NCBI GenBank assembly: GCA_963556495.2
Contig: OY747722.1
Span: 20,965,501 to 21,029,500 of the forward strand
DNA length: 64,000 bases
Origin: Valencia hispanica
Taxonomy: Eukaryota > Chordata > Actinopteri > Cyprinodontiformes > Valenciidae
Reading direction: 5' to 3'
Position 1 is the first letter of the stretch, and the number at the start of each line of letters is the position of its first letter. The position numbers were made by a program, and so were the translations under genes. Positions 1-13,170 of the stretch are shown here, piece by piece. The notes below the pieces were generated by a model, which was not told the DNA's origin, made no database searches, and saw nothing but the letters and a program-made list of their open reading frames with translations.

Positions 1-3000
1 AGGCATTCACTCCAAATAGATATGTATTTCAAATTTTTTTGTGTATTTCATTAATCTTCAACAATCCACCCTGAATGGTTTTAGAACCTGTGAACCTTCT
101 GTTCAAGCCGTGAGATGATAAAACAGGGGAACATGTGATATTTTCTGCTGTACTAGCTACCTCTGTAACAAAGGGAATTACCACTGAATCCAGTTGCCAG
201 GATTTAAACTGAGCATGTTTTGTAGTGTTACTAAAGTAGAAAAAGAAGTGGATACAGCATAATGAACTAAGTGAAACTGGGAGTGATGGGTAGAGACCTG
301 AGTGAGACAGAATAAAAGAGAAAAAATAGAGGAATGGCTTAGATAATAGTAGATAATGGACAATTAACTCAGGCTAGTAGCGCTTGCTGCAGTTAATAGC
401 AGCTTCTGGTGCAGCCAGTCCCCGATCACCACTCAGCCATATTCACACTGGGAATATAGCTGGTACCAAGCTGCAGGCAACTGGATCTCAGGGGTGTACC
501 GTGCCATATTAGAAATCCACACAATGCCTTCACACAAAGCTCGATACCAACAGCATGTCCCAAAGTGCGAACATAAGCACTCCAGTGGAAAGTGTGTGGT
601 GCCCTAACCTTGTTCATTGTTTCATGTCTTTTCATTATCAAAATAAACCCAGAAGCTGTAAATTTCTTTAAAAAAAAAGACATCCTGATGCGTGCAGATG
701 TGAAAATTAGCATAATTAAACCTATATATAATAGCTAACTGCAAAATATAAGTGTGTGGATGTCATCTGTGTGCATCACAGAGACAATGCGTGTACTCAT
801 ATGAAGTGATTTAACTGCCCACCCAGCCCTCCAAGTCCCTTCAAGCCCCATCTAAATCTATTGATCTGTGAAACACTGGGACCCAGGGGAAGCAATTCAC
901 TTAATATCATACATCTAATGATGAGATGAATAACGATTAAACTATTTGGTAATTAAACGTCTTACAAACCACTTAACTGACTGCGCGTTAGGAAGGGGGG
1001 TTGCAGGAGGTTGTGGTGATTGTTTTTCATTGTCTTACTTCACGCAAAAGCAAGAGACAGATGCCACTGGAATGGCAGCGGATTGTTGGTGATGGGGGAA
1101 AATGGTAGCTGACACATGGGAAAAACATACTGATGGTTGTTAGCAGCAATGGTGCTAATCTGCAATGCTGTCAAGACAGCAGCAAAACTGTACGGCAATG
1201 GCCAAGGAGAAAGGTGATAATACACAGCAGATAACAGCTTAGTTGTTATTAATTCTTACAAGTTTGATGGCATGCTAAGAGGAAGGCAAGAAAACTTCAG
1301 AAAGTTCTGGGGGCTTTTAACAGTGAATACATCCACACAGGCTGAAAAAGCAGAAGTGCATTTCCAGGCCTGGATGATGAAGCATGTTAGCAAACGCAAT
1401 TTTCCTGCCAGACCACAGAAGCAGTTGTGGCTGTTGTTTGTGAGCATAACGTTTATTTTACAGTAGTTCTTGGAAGTTCTTTGAATAACATTTTGAGAGC
1501 CACATTACTGTTGCGTAGATAAACCGTCGCACATAAACACAAACTGATTATGGGGAGAGAATTAGGAGTTGTAAAACTCATGGGTCGCTAATATAAAATA
1601 TTCAAGTGTCCGAAGGAATGTGCTGAGAAATGCCAGTACACGTCCAAATGGCAATGTTGAGATAAAGTGGAGCAGAGATTAAAATTTGTACCTTTCCAAT
1701 TACAGTTTCTTGTCACAATGGGCTAGCTCACAGTGTGGTAAATTAAAGACTGTGTCCTCAGATCAGAGGACTTTTAAATCCCTGGGCGAGGTGCCGGTTT
1801 GTCAGCTCCCTGAGGTACTACTCCCAGACAACTTTTCTCCCAACTTCCTCCTCCTCATTAAATAAATAGGATAAAATATTTAAACAAATAACAAAATCTT
1901 AAGCTGGGGACCTAGCTACTATTTTGAGTTTTGTTTGAGTAGACAATATGTTATGTTCTGAAGACTGAACTGGGTATTCCAAACTTAATTCTATCACTCT
2001 TACTCAACTTCCTTGTGTTTTTGGCTGATTTGTGTTTGGTTTTTAATACGTTTTTTTCTTCTTTTTTTTTGGTCAATTAAGTGAATACAACTATTATGAG
2101 CTACAAGCTTGAACAGAACTGAAAACGAAAAGTTGTAAAAATGATATATGACCTTTAAGTAATGCTTTAAAACGCTTTGCAACGCTTCCAAGTGAGCCAG
2201 CCACAGCTGACTTCAGCTCCTTCTCAGGGCATTCACACATGGAAAGATGTGTGTTGTACTCCTTATTGAATGATAGGTGGTAAACATTGTCATTCCAAAA
2301 AGAGACAGGATTAAAACCTGCTTTGCCTATTGAGCGGAACAGTACGCAAAGAGAGGATGGGAACAATAGCCAATGGAGGACGGTATCACAAGGGTCCAAT
2401 GTCTGCTGTGATGAATATGTGGGAGATTATAACCCATTCCATCATTTCCATAATGCAAAAGTCTTTTTTTTCCTTCATCACCCAGCAGACTATTCACTAA
2501 ATAAATGAGAAAACTATCACCGGCGTAGAAATATTTGACAAAAGGCAGAAGGGAACGAGAGTGAGATTTGAATGACCCCCAGTGCCTTTGACAATACAGG
2601 CGCTGTTCGGACACATTTGGAGGCAGCGGAGTGAGTAAGACCTGGTAGAGTATTTATCACTGGGCACAATACAAATGTATTACCATGTCAGCTATACCAC
2701 TTTACAGCACAGAATGGAACTTCAGTGAATGCAAGAAAACTTTTATATAAAACCAGGGGGAAATTTGAGGGCACGGTTCTTTTGATGTGTGGCTTTTCTG
2801 CCTCAATACCACAATAAACTGAAGAATTATTTAGTGGACTCTGGCTTTAAAATCACAAAGAGTCAAGCCCATGCATTTAACCAATATGTTAACTATCCTA
2901 CTTAAGATGAAAAAAATGCAATAGTAAAAAAAAAAATGTTCTGAAAAGAATTGGAAAGAGCTTCGAAATGAAAGAAGGCAATTACTGTTAGTTGTAGGCA

Positions 3001-3085
3001 CATTCGGTATACTCATTGAGCTTTTCCACATTTGTAACATTAAAATCCCAGTTTCATTGTATTTTATTAGGATTTAATATGATAG
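1..3085. other. Non-coding, inferred distal part of the foxp2 5' intron
   Basis: No reading frame here resembles a known protein and I recognise no repeat family. The DNA is AT-rich and mostly of ordinary complexity. If the minus-strand leader exons at 11.3 and 21.3 kb belong to foxp2, this stretch lies inside its large 5' intron. That assignment is inference. Confidence 0.4.
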
Positions 3086-3400
3086 GGTACCACCACATAG
3101 ATTGCCGGTTCAAATCCCCGGTCCGTCTGTCTTGGTCGTTGTGTCCTTGGGCAAGACACTTCACTCACCTTGCCTGCTGGTGGTGGTCAGAGAACCCAGT
3201 GGCGCCTGTGTCCGGCAGCCTTGCCTCTGTCAGTGTGCCCCAGGGCAGCTGTGGCTACAATGTAGTAGCTTGCCACCATCAGAGTGTGAATGTGTGAGTG
3301 AATGGGTTAATGACTGAATGCAGTGTAAAGCGCTTTGTGGTCCTCTGACTGAAAAAGTGCTATACAAGTGCAGGCCATGCCATTTACCATTTAATTAATC
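3086..3400 (+). repeat. tRNA-derived SINE with L2-like tail (5' truncated)
   Basis: A polymerase III B-box (GGTTCAAATCC) lies near 3110. It is followed by the common fish SINE body around CCTTGGGCAAGACACTTCA and a tail resembling GTAAAGCGCTTTG then CTATACAAGTGCAGGCCAT. The A-box half of the tRNA head is weak or missing. Better-preserved relatives of the same body occur at 61129-61395 (+) and 42617-42766 (-). Confidence 0.8.
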
Positions 3401-3614
3401 ACTTTTAATGCATGTATCTGGGTAAAAGTTGGGGTTGAGAGGTCCTGGCTTGTCTTGGACCTGCGTCACTCCACAAGGTTTTCTTCCAAATCTTGAGTTT
3501 CCTGTTGTTATTAGAAGAGCAGATGACTGAACACGTCCTCCCAGCCTTTCGCTAAAAAGAAAAGGTCCACTTCTTGCTGCCTATATTTAAATGCCCACTT
3601 CGCGCACAGGGCCT

Positions 3615-3672
3615 ATGGCTGCCCGACTGGGAGCTGTTACCGCAGTAATGGCGGCGGGTCGACTTCCGGTTG
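3615..3672 (+). other. Candidate first coding exon (speculative)
   Basis: An ATG with G at +4 opens 19 codons starting MAARLGAV and rich in A, R and V. It runs into a good splice donor (GTTG then GTAAGC at 3673). The segment is GC-rich against an AT-rich background and carries a YY1-like ATGGCGGC and an ETS-like CTTCCGG motif, as ubiquitous promoters often do. The peptide looks like the start of a mitochondrial leader. No downstream exon was found, so this could be a relic, a retro-inserted promoter piece or chance. Confidence 0.2.
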
Positions 3673-3774
3673 GTAAGCCTCTGCCCCATGTCCCAAATCT
3701 TTTGCAGCCTCTATCAAGTTTTCTTTTAGGATTGTCTACATTTAGCTTTCAACTTTAACATCTCTCTATCAATT

Positions 3775-3860
3775 ATGACCAGCTACCCTGTCCCTCCTAA
3801 AAAAGAGCATCCCCAAACCATGCTGCTACCTACACATTTTTACAGTGGAAATAGTGTGAT
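3775..3860 (-). mobile_element. Tc1/mariner transposase remnant
   Basis: The block from GAGCATCCCC through ACAGTGGAAAT is the reverse complement of the Tc1 transposase stretch that encodes an SVKxGGGSxMxWGC-type motif. Only about 85 bases are recognisable, and the terminal repeats are lost. Confidence 0.6.
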
Positions 3861-5737
3861 CTAGTTTATTGTGTTATTATACTATTATTCACAAATTAAA
3901 CACAGACAAAAGAAATGTCCCTTGTATAATAGCATTTACTAAACGAGGGGACTTTGCTACATATTCCGAGCCTGCCTGTTACTTCTACAGAGAGCCCCTC
4001 AAAAACATTATACTTGTGAAATTCCTAAGCCTTAGAAAGTATGTCCATGCCCCCAGCTCTCTTCACACCTCAGCATCACTGACATCTTTTCAGCCATTCA
4101 CTTGATGCATTTCTGTTTCTTCATGCGAGTGTAAGTGAACGAGAGAAAGCCTCTGCAGGGCCAAGTGAATAGGAGTGTGTGTCATCTGCTAGTCTATCCC
4201 TGAGATTTCTCACATGGTAGCCTAGTTTATTTACTTTTATCTACAATATAATGCTTCAGTGAGCATTAGCAACTTTGAGACACAAGTTTCAATCAGCCAT
4301 CGAGTGGCTGCGCACACAAACCCGTGCACGTGCTCAGCCAGGTGCGGAGAAAAGATGAAAACTGCCGTCAAAGAAATGGCAGAGCTATAAAGCGAAAGGC
4401 TGACAAAGAGGTCCCAAAGTAATACAAAAAATAAAATTGGACAGCCAGAGGAGAGGAACAGTGGGGAGAAGAGAGTCCAGAAAAGAGAAGCCAAGAAGAA
4501 GGCCAGAAAAATAAACTGTACAGGACAGCACGGAGAGGAACACGAGAGGAAAAAGTAGGGGTTTGTGAAAGAAGTAAAAGAAACAGCGAGACAGGGAGAC
4601 TGAGCTTGACAGACAAAAGAAATGATAGAAAGAGACAAAATCAAAGTAAAAGAGAAAGAGAAAGGAAGAGAGAAAGTGGAGCAAAGACGAAAAGATGTTC
4701 TCCCAGGGTAGCGTGGAGCAGGTCTTGTCCAATAAACACAGGTGAGCAGCTCGACAGCCTAAGACCACCAAGCTGACTGACAGCAGATAGCTCTCACTGA
4801 CCGCTAGCTTTATGTTACATGACACGAGGAGTGAAACTCGACTGACAAAGAGAAGCTGCCTGAACCTCTTAGAGTGCGGGAGAGAGAGGGTGAACGGCAC
4901 CCAAACTCACTGTTTAAAGCAGCCTTCACGCACAGCGGCCGCGATGCTGCAAACACACAGCTGTGCACTAAGACAGGAGGAGAGTGAAGCCGTTTTCTTC
5001 ACAGGTGAGCAGAAGGAGGAAACACCCTAGTGCTTCGGTTAGTTAGTACGAGAAAGCGAGGAGCTGGAGCGCAGGGGGGGTGGGATGTATGCTGTGTGCC
5101 GACTGAATCTTTTCCACATGACGGGCCTCGGGCTGTTTTTGTCAACTGCACTCTTGAGCAGCAAGGAGTCAGGTAGTGTGACCACATGATTGCCCAAGAG
5201 GCACCATGGTGAGAGGAGGGAGAGAGCGAAAGCGAAGCGAGGGCCAGTGAGAAGGAAGGGGGGAAGAGGGAAAGATGTGGGAGCGGGGGGACAGGGCCGA
5301 TGCAACACGCATGATGAGGTGTAATCACAAACCCCATTCAGGGAGCAGTGGAGTTTGTCAACATACACACATTCACATTCCACTGTCTGTCAGCTCTATG
5401 ACCCAAATCGAGCATGCTGGCTGAGTTTGTGTGTGTTTCTCGCCCCTCACTACACACACAAGAATACCTTCTAACCATTTTTCCTCAAACCAGGTAGGAA
5501 CAGTTGCACTGTCTGGCTTGTGGGTTGTGGTGAGGAAGCCTTAGTGCAAAGCGCTTGTAGGATTTTGCAGCCACTGGTATCCCTTTTCAAGCTGCGATCA
5601 AATGATCATTACGAACAAAGGACTTGGCTTGTTGCCTCTGGAGTAAAAGCTTTTTTCACTGGCTGTAACCGCGTTGTTTGATTTGAAACGTTTACATTAA
5701 AAGAGACTGAAAATAGAGACAAAAATAATGCCACATA
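3861..5737. other. Non-coding; purine-rich tracts at 4430-4690 and 5195-5300
   Basis: No coding signal is convincing. The + strand is strongly biased to A and G from about 4430 to 4690 and again from about 5195 to 5300. This produces long but meaningless open frames on the opposite strand. The sequence CACAGGTGAGCAG occurs twice (near 4737 and 4999), each looking like an exon end plus splice donor on the + strand, without a matching acceptor-bounded exon that I can support. Confidence 0.45.
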
Positions 5738-7170
5738 GTCTGCTTTGCAAAAAGTATTCATACCTCTTGAACCTTTTTTTTTTTTTTTTACATTTTGTCA
5801 CCTCAACAAATACAAACCTTAATACAGTTTTTGGGGATTCTATTTTGTAGACCAACACAAAATAGCCCATCATTGTGAAGTGGAAGGCAAACAATACATG
5901 TTTAGGGGTTTTCTTTTACGAATAAAATCTCAAAAGTGTGGCAAGCTTTAGTATTCACCCACCACCTTTCACTGCAACTACAATTGCAAGTCTTTGGGGG
6001 TCTTCAAGTGTGCATGTATAGAGATAAAAATAATTTGCTAATCCTTCTTTACAAACTAGCTAAAACTGTGTTATATTGAATTCAGATCATGTGAAAAGCA
6101 ATTTTCCATTACCAACTGAAACCATCTTTCCCTATCCTTGCTGAAGAAAAGCATCCCCACAGCATGATACTGTCACTATCATGTTTCACTGTCGGGATGG
6201 TGTGATAAGGGCCATGTCCAGTGTTGAGCTACTGTGACACCATTTCCTATCAATGGTTGGAAAATCACAGTGCTCTTTCTTGTCCAGACTGGACACAATA
6301 TTTTTCTGAGCTGCCTTTATTTGATCTCATATTTTCTGATAAACTGACCATCTGGTAAAAACATGTCAGTGCTCTTTGGGTGCCCCCAGTTGGTTATATA
6401 ATTACTAGCCAAACAGTGCACAAACAAAGTCCTGTCGACAGTTTAGCCAATTAGTTTCAAACATTTAACATGCCAAAGAGTAAAGCATCTGCTTAACTTA
6501 ACATGAGATGAAGTTATTATGAAGGTTTTGGTGACTATTGGAATGTTTTGAGTTTGATTCTTTACTGCTTCATTGATTTTGTAGCTGTGAGGTAGCATAT
6601 CCATGGTTTGAAAGAGTTATGGCACACTTTTGGTAAAATGTCTTGATAAGATTCACTGAAGTTGTGGCAGCCTGAAAGACCTGGTGATCGATAATTCCAT
6701 ATGACATCTATAGTACTAGGAAATTTGTAGTAAGAAAATGCTGCAGCGTTATTTTTCTATGGTATGGCCGCTTCACATTACACTGAAACAAAAGGCAGAT
6801 AGAAACAGGTGCATCGCCTTTCTGTCAAACATTGCATTTTGAAGTAGGCCAAAATTTGATCAAAGCCCTTTTTCTTTGTTCTGGCCACTGCATTGCATGT
6901 ATACAACTTTACAGTGGACTTCCTTTAGCTGTCTTTTAGTGACCTATGAATAAAACTGATTTCAATGAATGCTATTTATCACAGTAAAGGAGGATAAATA
7001 AAACTCCACGCTACATTTTCCTGATTATTTTAAATTAGATTTTATTCCGTTTGAAACCAAATTGTTTTCCTCTTCACAAGTATGCACTAATCTGTGTTAG
7101 TCTGTCACATAAAATCTCATAAAAGTTTAATGTTGCAACAAAATGTGGAGAAGCTCAATGCAAAGATGTA
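5738..7170 (-). mobile_element. Decayed Tc1/mariner element with both ends
   Basis: The left end carries GCAAAAAGTATTCATACC and the right end an inverted counterpart (AAAATGTGGAGAAGCTCAA). About 1.4 kb separates them, a normal Tc1 length. Inside, 6147-6215 is the reverse complement of the transposase segment for SVKHGGGSIMLWGC (read from GCATCCCCACAGCATGATAC). The frame is destroyed by many stops, so it is inactive. Confidence 0.75.
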
Positions 7171-10100
7171 CAAAGATGAAAATTACGTGTATCAACATAA
7201 ATAACTCAGAACAATTGAAACGTGAATTTCATTTGCATTAGATGTGAGCCCTACCAAAGTCCAACAATCATCTTTTAATCTTAGACTGATAAAATACCAA
7301 AGAATTTAATGTTTCCCAAGAATCTCATTTTAATTGATTATTTATGTGCAGCACAAGGCAATGAGACAATGTTTGCATTTTAAAAAGGTTTCACATACTT
7401 TAGATTCTGCATCAACTTCTTGGCAACCTAAGCTAAAATAGTTCAACAGCAGGTAAAATTATTGTATATTTAGTTTATGTTGTGATGACAATTTCCCTTA
7501 TAAAACACCATACTGGTGGATGGCTAACATAAACTTTGGACTGTGTGAGCAGTCTTAAAAATGAGGCTCCATGACAGTTTGCTGATAACACACAAGTTCA
7601 ATCTGTCAGGGCAATCAGCGTTTAGACCTTGGGAGAAGAATGCAGGACTGTGTGCGACTGATCCACTGGACGCGATCACCTGCGAGTCAAGCCGCTCGTA
7701 ATTCTTCCCACCTGAAAGACGGAGTTCAACCCAAAGTCAGGCCTCTCTGATGTCATCCCAGCCTCAGGTTGGGTTTCACAATAATCTCGGGCTCTTGGAC
7801 GGACGCCATCCAGCCCAGCTTCCGCACTCTACGTTTCTCCAATTAGGTTGTGGGGAAAGGATAACACATGAAACACTAGATGCTTTTTTTTACTAGATGC
7901 AATGTTTGCAATCATTCATTTCCAGAGTGTCAGCCTTTTCTAAAGAAAGGTGCACAGTGCAATTGGAGGGGCTCCAAAGTAAGCTCAGGCCACCTTTGCT
8001 GAGGAAAAGCAGACTTTTTATTATTTCTCTGTAAAAAAAATTGAAGTGCAGATTCTTCCTTAAAATACAAGAAAATGGAACTTTGAAAACAGCTGGATGA
8101 AAGATAAAAGACGTGAGGATCAATAGCCTCACTAAAACTCTTTACATCCTCCTAAGCAATGATGGCAATCCTCATTTTGAGCCTCCTCTGCTTTATACCT
8201 CCATTCTCATGGTAACTGTGCACTCTGGACAAATACTCTCTGTGCAATTTCTTTTCTTCACTCCCGTCCGTCAACTCTGCACCTCCATATGCTTGCTTGT
8301 TTTTCTACTCTGACCCTCAATCATTTCTCTTTCAGATGTGTCGAATGTCTGACAGTTGCTAGGAAAAGCTATGGCAGAGGGAAAAAAAGAGGAGGAATTT
8401 CAAATGTTTACACAGAGTTGGAAACCTGGATTCAAATCAGTCTTGTTATTATCAGCAAATGTCTAAGCAGAAAAAGAAAGCTTGGGATATAAATATCAGG
8501 TAGGAAAATATACCTCCCTAATGGAAATAATTTGAATAAAATCAGGAGTCTATTTATCAGAGAGATTAGCAGTGGGCAGGTTTTGATTGGTCCAACCACT
8601 TTTGCTCCACTTTGCTCACAACTTGACACCATCACACCTCCAACTAAACTTTATTAAGTTTAAAAATGGAAAGTTGGGAACTTGCAAAACTTCCAACAAC
8701 TCCTTCTTCCCAAGTGTAAAGACAAAACAGCAGACCATAGAGAGAAGAATGGCAGCAGAGCAAAAGCAAAGAGATGGCAAGCAGTGAAAGTAAACCTTTG
8801 ATGAGTAAGACTTTTTTTGTTAAGTATCAAGGCTTAACTTTAAAATATTCTGGGTCGAAGTGAATGGGGGATTGACCAAGGGCCCTGATCTTAGCCACAC
8901 ACTGGGGCACTGGGGTTAATGGTGGATAAGGATTAGAAAAAAGGGGTTGCTTTTCCTGATCTCCAGCCACCCCCACATCCCGCTATCCAGTGTTCAGCTT
9001 TTCCACCAATCTCAAACTGGCCACTCAATACAGGCTACCAATGGGGAATGGTCCGAGTCCCTTTGATTTTTGCCTTTACCCCATTGGCTGCTTTAAGTGC
9101 CTAGGGTAAAGACCCATGGAGGTTTCCCCTGTTTGCCCACTCACGGGGATGACAGTTAGCAGCTCAGAGAAACCATTTGGGGATTGAAAATGGAATGACA
9201 AGAGGTCTCTGATCTATGACAAGAAATCAATTTCAGACTGGAAATGTGAGCAGAGGGCTGTTCAGTCCAAACTGCAGCTTCTTTAAAGCAACTACAGATA
9301 TGCTTAATTGCTGTAGATCTTTCCTATTCTTTTTTTTTTTTTGTATGTCTGCACTATAAGTGTGGCGTGTAGTGTTGGGGTATTACACTTTTTTGCAATG
9401 ATTAGAAGAACTTCTTCTGGCCGGCAGATATGCAGTAAGGACTCGTCTTTGAAGATTTAACTGAAGTACTTGACAAATTAAGAACTAATATTTAAATCTC
9501 TTTTAGGTGGAAATCTGGACTCAAGAAAAGTGGGAGTGTTGGGGTGTTTGGCTCAGCATCTCACAAATTCTCTAGATAAATCTCCATCTAAAAGCATCTG
9601 CTTCATTCTCACTCATATCAGGAATTTAGATTACCTTAAAAAGGAAGCTTATACAACCACATAAACTACAAGCACTGCTTTTTTTGATTCAAAGTGCCAA
9701 TTTAGTGACATTTTTAGTTAATATACTCAACTATATGTCTATCATATACCTTAACTCACTTTCTTTGAGTATAATAGAAAAAAATAATTAAATGAAGGTT
9801 AAGGATATATACTTTGATGTTAACTTCAGATAACTTTGCAATCCCATCCATTTTTGCTGGTTTCAAAACTACCACCTATCGAACCTGGAGCACCAATTTT
9901 TCTTTCAAACAAACAAACAAACAAATTTTGTCAAAATCTGAATCAGCAGGTCAGACATTAAAGCAAAATCAATGCATCTCTAATAAGATTATGAAATCGG
10001 ATCTTATTAGGACAGGCAAACCAACATGTTATGATTGCTTGGTGGCCAGCTGGCTTATTGTGTGCAGCAACAGGTGGGGAAGATTACTTTTGTGTCATGT

Positions 10101-11310
10101 TATACTCCTTGCAGCCAGAAAAAAAACTCAATTTAGTCTGACACTTTTTCTGGGTTGTCAATAAAAGACCCTTTAAAATATAGGAACATTGTGATGGAGA
10201 CTTCAGCATTTTAGAAACTATAACCTTTTATAAAACGTTCATAGAACTTGATAGTTTTAAAAGTCACATGCCAATTGACATCTTTAAAATGCATGAAAAC
10301 TCTTACATCTCCTAAATATTTTGCTATTGCAATCTCCAGTTAACTTGTAATACTTATGAATTGTGTGTGAATGTGGCTGCAGCTGTTTTTAGTTCTCTAA
10401 GCTTCAATCTTTTTACCTGTACTTTGTACTTTGTATGTATTTGGTATTTATTTCTACTGCTTGTTAATCTTAACAAGGCGATGCTTCCAGACCATTTCAC
10501 AACACAAAACCTTGACAGAGGAATTATACATTACCCACACTTCTGTCCAACAACAAAGACTTTGTTTAACTGAAACTGGGCCCCCTCAACACTTACTGAC
10601 TGGTGTGGCTCATCATCACAGCAAACACAATATCCATTATGACAACATCAGGCATGCAGAAGAATTAGTAAAATGGTCTTCACTTACCACTTTTCACCTT
10701 ACACTGTGTGTTGTCTTCTTTCTACGGATGCAGACTGTGCATATTTCATCCTAGATGAGAAAAACAGGAAATGATTTATGTCCAAAATCTAAAAACATAT
10801 TTTTTAAAACTACCTTTAGTGTTTGTGTTCCCTTTCTTTTGTATGAGCCTAATCAGTAACAGGTATATCCAAGGATTCACTTTATTCCGTTTCATTTTGG
10901 AACAACTTCTAATGAAGAGATCAGCAAAATAAAAAGAAAAGCAGAAATCTGAGCTGGGCCACATTTGCCAGCTATAGTGCATAACTTCTAAGTGAGAGTA
11001 GATTGAAAATCCTTGGGGTGTGAAAACCAAACAGGCACAATGGAAAGGTTGCCCAGTGGAGGGGGAATTCTATCAGTGTGGACAAGATGAAGATTTGTTA
11101 CATTTGAAGAGGAGGAATGGGAACTCTGCGACCCCCACCACTACACTACAATCACACATAGAAGTAAAATACTGTAACTGACCTTTGAATGATGCACACT
11201 TTGATTTACTGTTATCTAAATACTAACGGATGAAAATATATACTAAATGATACTCTAATCTTTCCACAGGTTGAAGAGTTGACATGATGGGATTCGGTTC
11301 TAACACTTAC
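7171..11310. other. Non-coding, repeat-poor, inferred foxp2 intron
   Basis: No protein-like frame and no family repeat is recognised. Two stretches stand out as GC-richer and complex, 7620-7850 and 8830-9200, and resemble conserved non-coding sequence. No alignment was possible. Confidence 0.4.
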
Positions 11311-11381
11311 CCTAAGGGAGAAAACTTGCTGTCGTTGACGTCCTTCGCAGGGTGGGTTATGAGTCCGGCGATGTCGGCTCA
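11311..11381 (-). other. foxp2: Non-coding leader exon, inferred foxp2 5' UTR
   Basis: Read on the minus strand, a pyrimidine-rich tract ends in TTTTCTCTTGTAG. A GC-rich 71-base segment follows (TGAGCCGACATCGCC to TTTCTCCCTTAGG), then a near-ideal donor GTAAGTG. The exon contains no ATG, as suits an untranslated leader. It contrasts with the AT-rich flanks. Orientation and position match a 5' leader of foxp2, which in other vertebrates starts head-to-head with PPP1R3A and has several untranslated first exons. The exon itself is well supported by signals. The gene name rests on synteny. It could also belong to an unrelated non-coding RNA. Confidence 0.6.
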
Positions 11382-11649
11382 CTACAAGAGAAAACCCAAA
11401 AGTACTTACAGTTAGGCCAAATCTGCTTGACAAAAAAAGTTTTTTATTTCTTCCATTTGGTACAGTTAGTGCTATCGCAGGCAAGTGTGGGCTAGATGAT
11501 GTGTTGCATAACTGTTTTCTGCATGGTGTGTAGGTGAGAGCAATAAATTTTAAATCAACAAAGTGCACCTGGAATTTGCTGTGAAGCTTGAGAGAATGTG
11601 TGTGTTTAAGTGCATGCACTAACAGGCAATGTGCAATATACTATCCCCA

Positions 11650-11673
11650 ACACACACACACACACACACACAC
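11650..11673. repeat. (CA)n microsatellite
   Basis: Twelve uninterrupted AC dinucleotides. Confidence 0.9.
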
Positions 11674-12785
11674 TAAAGTTGAAAGGTGCTGTGCCTGCAA
11701 GGCTCAAGCTCTCAGTGCAAAGTAAATCACACTGTTAACCTGACACCATTGATTTTCTCATGTACCCCATTCAGCTGCCTGCATCAAAACACACATGCTA
11801 GGGACCATTAGGATGAAGGGTCTGTTGTTTTAATCACACCAGTGCAGGAGGAGTGCTCACTATCAAGATTGCAGCTAATGATGCATCTAATTTACAGTAA
11901 AAAAATAATAATATCTATTTTGGAGAATAGTAGTAGCACATGGGACAAAAAAAATAGACAATGGACTGGACGTTCCTCTCTGAGGTGTGCATATTTGTGT
12001 ATGTGCATGTGTGCTTTTCCTCTTTTATTCTCCCAAAATTCCAATGACCGCTACTGGCAACCAGCGGCTGCTGAATCCTGAGGAATGTGCTCTCTGAACT
12101 GTACAAAAAAGCCCTCAGCTCAAAGGCAAAAGATGAACAAAACAAAACTTTTGATAATTTTTTAATGTTGCACAGGTTGCCGGGCAAGGTTTACTCAAAA
12201 CGGGGCACAGGGTCCCCCTTAAAGTTCCTTACGGTGAGAGAGGGGAGTGAAATTGATACGTTTGAGAACAGAATTTATATTTAATGTTCTATTTATCGAA
12301 TGTAAGGAAAAGTAGCAATGCAATTCACAAAGTCAGATTACCTTTTTTTTTCAATTGAAACAACTTCATTTAAGTTTAAGCCTCATGTTGATAGACGCTA
12401 ATTATTCCAAAAATCAAGTCTCATTGGCTATTTTTTCACATATCTAAAATTTGATCTAATTGGATTGCACCTGCTTCCTATATTTTTGTCTTCCTCTTTA
12501 TTCGTTGACACAAATGTCAACCATTTTCGCCACAGTTTGAGTCATTCTTCACAAGTTTTTATTTAGCCATCCTCTCCATAAACTTTCTCAACTGCTCACA
12601 TCAGGCAAAGCAGAACTACCACACTGCTTCACAGCCTTCTGCCTTAAGATGTTTCACTGATGAACTGTTATTATTTAATGTTTTATCTATTATGTGTCTG
12701 TAAACATTTCTATGTCATCATTTCTATGTGTCTAATGTGTCTGTTATATTACGGATATTTGTTTTATCACCAACATAGAAAGTAC
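11674..12785. other. Non-coding, nothing recognised
   Basis: Ordinary AT-rich sequence. There are no splice-bounded exons, coding frames or repeat families that I can name. Confidence 0.4.
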
Positions 12786-12789
12786 ACCT

Positions 12790-13170
12790 GTCCTGGAGCT
12801 TTTCTTTGTCTGACTGGTTTGGTTCCAGTACCCCTAATCGACCATGGCATATGGCTTCTCATTCTGAGCCAGGTTCTGCTGGAAGTTTCTTCCTGTTAAA
12901 AAGGAGTTGTTTCTTTTCACTGTCACCACATACTTGCTTGAGATGAGGAATGGATGCAAAATTAATGACTTGATACAGTCAACTGTGCTTCCTTACTGTA
13001 TATAGATAGCTCTTCACCATTTTGTTTGATAAACTCAATTTTACTGCATTGCATTAGAACTAGGAGTGGATTGAAATGTGTATATGATTAGGTTGTACTG
13101 GACTGACTGGGATATATACTTCGTAATTGGACCTATTTTTCATCAGATTACATCTGTGGTGGACTATATG
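12790..13170 (+). repeat. Common teleost interspersed repeat
   Basis: The stretch around GTTCTGCTGGAAGTTTCTTCC and CCTGTTAAAAAGGAG, followed by CACTGTCACCACATACTTGC and a line such as GACTTGATACAGTCAACTG, matches an interspersed repeat seen widely in fish introns and untranslated regions. Both ends are indistinct. I do not assign it to a transposon class. Confidence 0.55.

Noticed and set aside
4237..5383. Minus-strand open frames of 70-170 codons rich in S, L and F
   Set aside because: They mirror a purine-rich + strand. No domain, exon border or family resemblance.
11650..11673. CRISPR or other regular array
   Set aside because: The only short-period arrays in the window are microsatellites and minisatellites. 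There are no spacers or cas genes, and the DNA is vertebrate.
12660..12899. 79-codon + frame (MNCYYLMFYLL...)
   Set aside because: Most of it overlaps a common fish interspersed repeat, and the hydrophobic residues reflect AT-rich codons.
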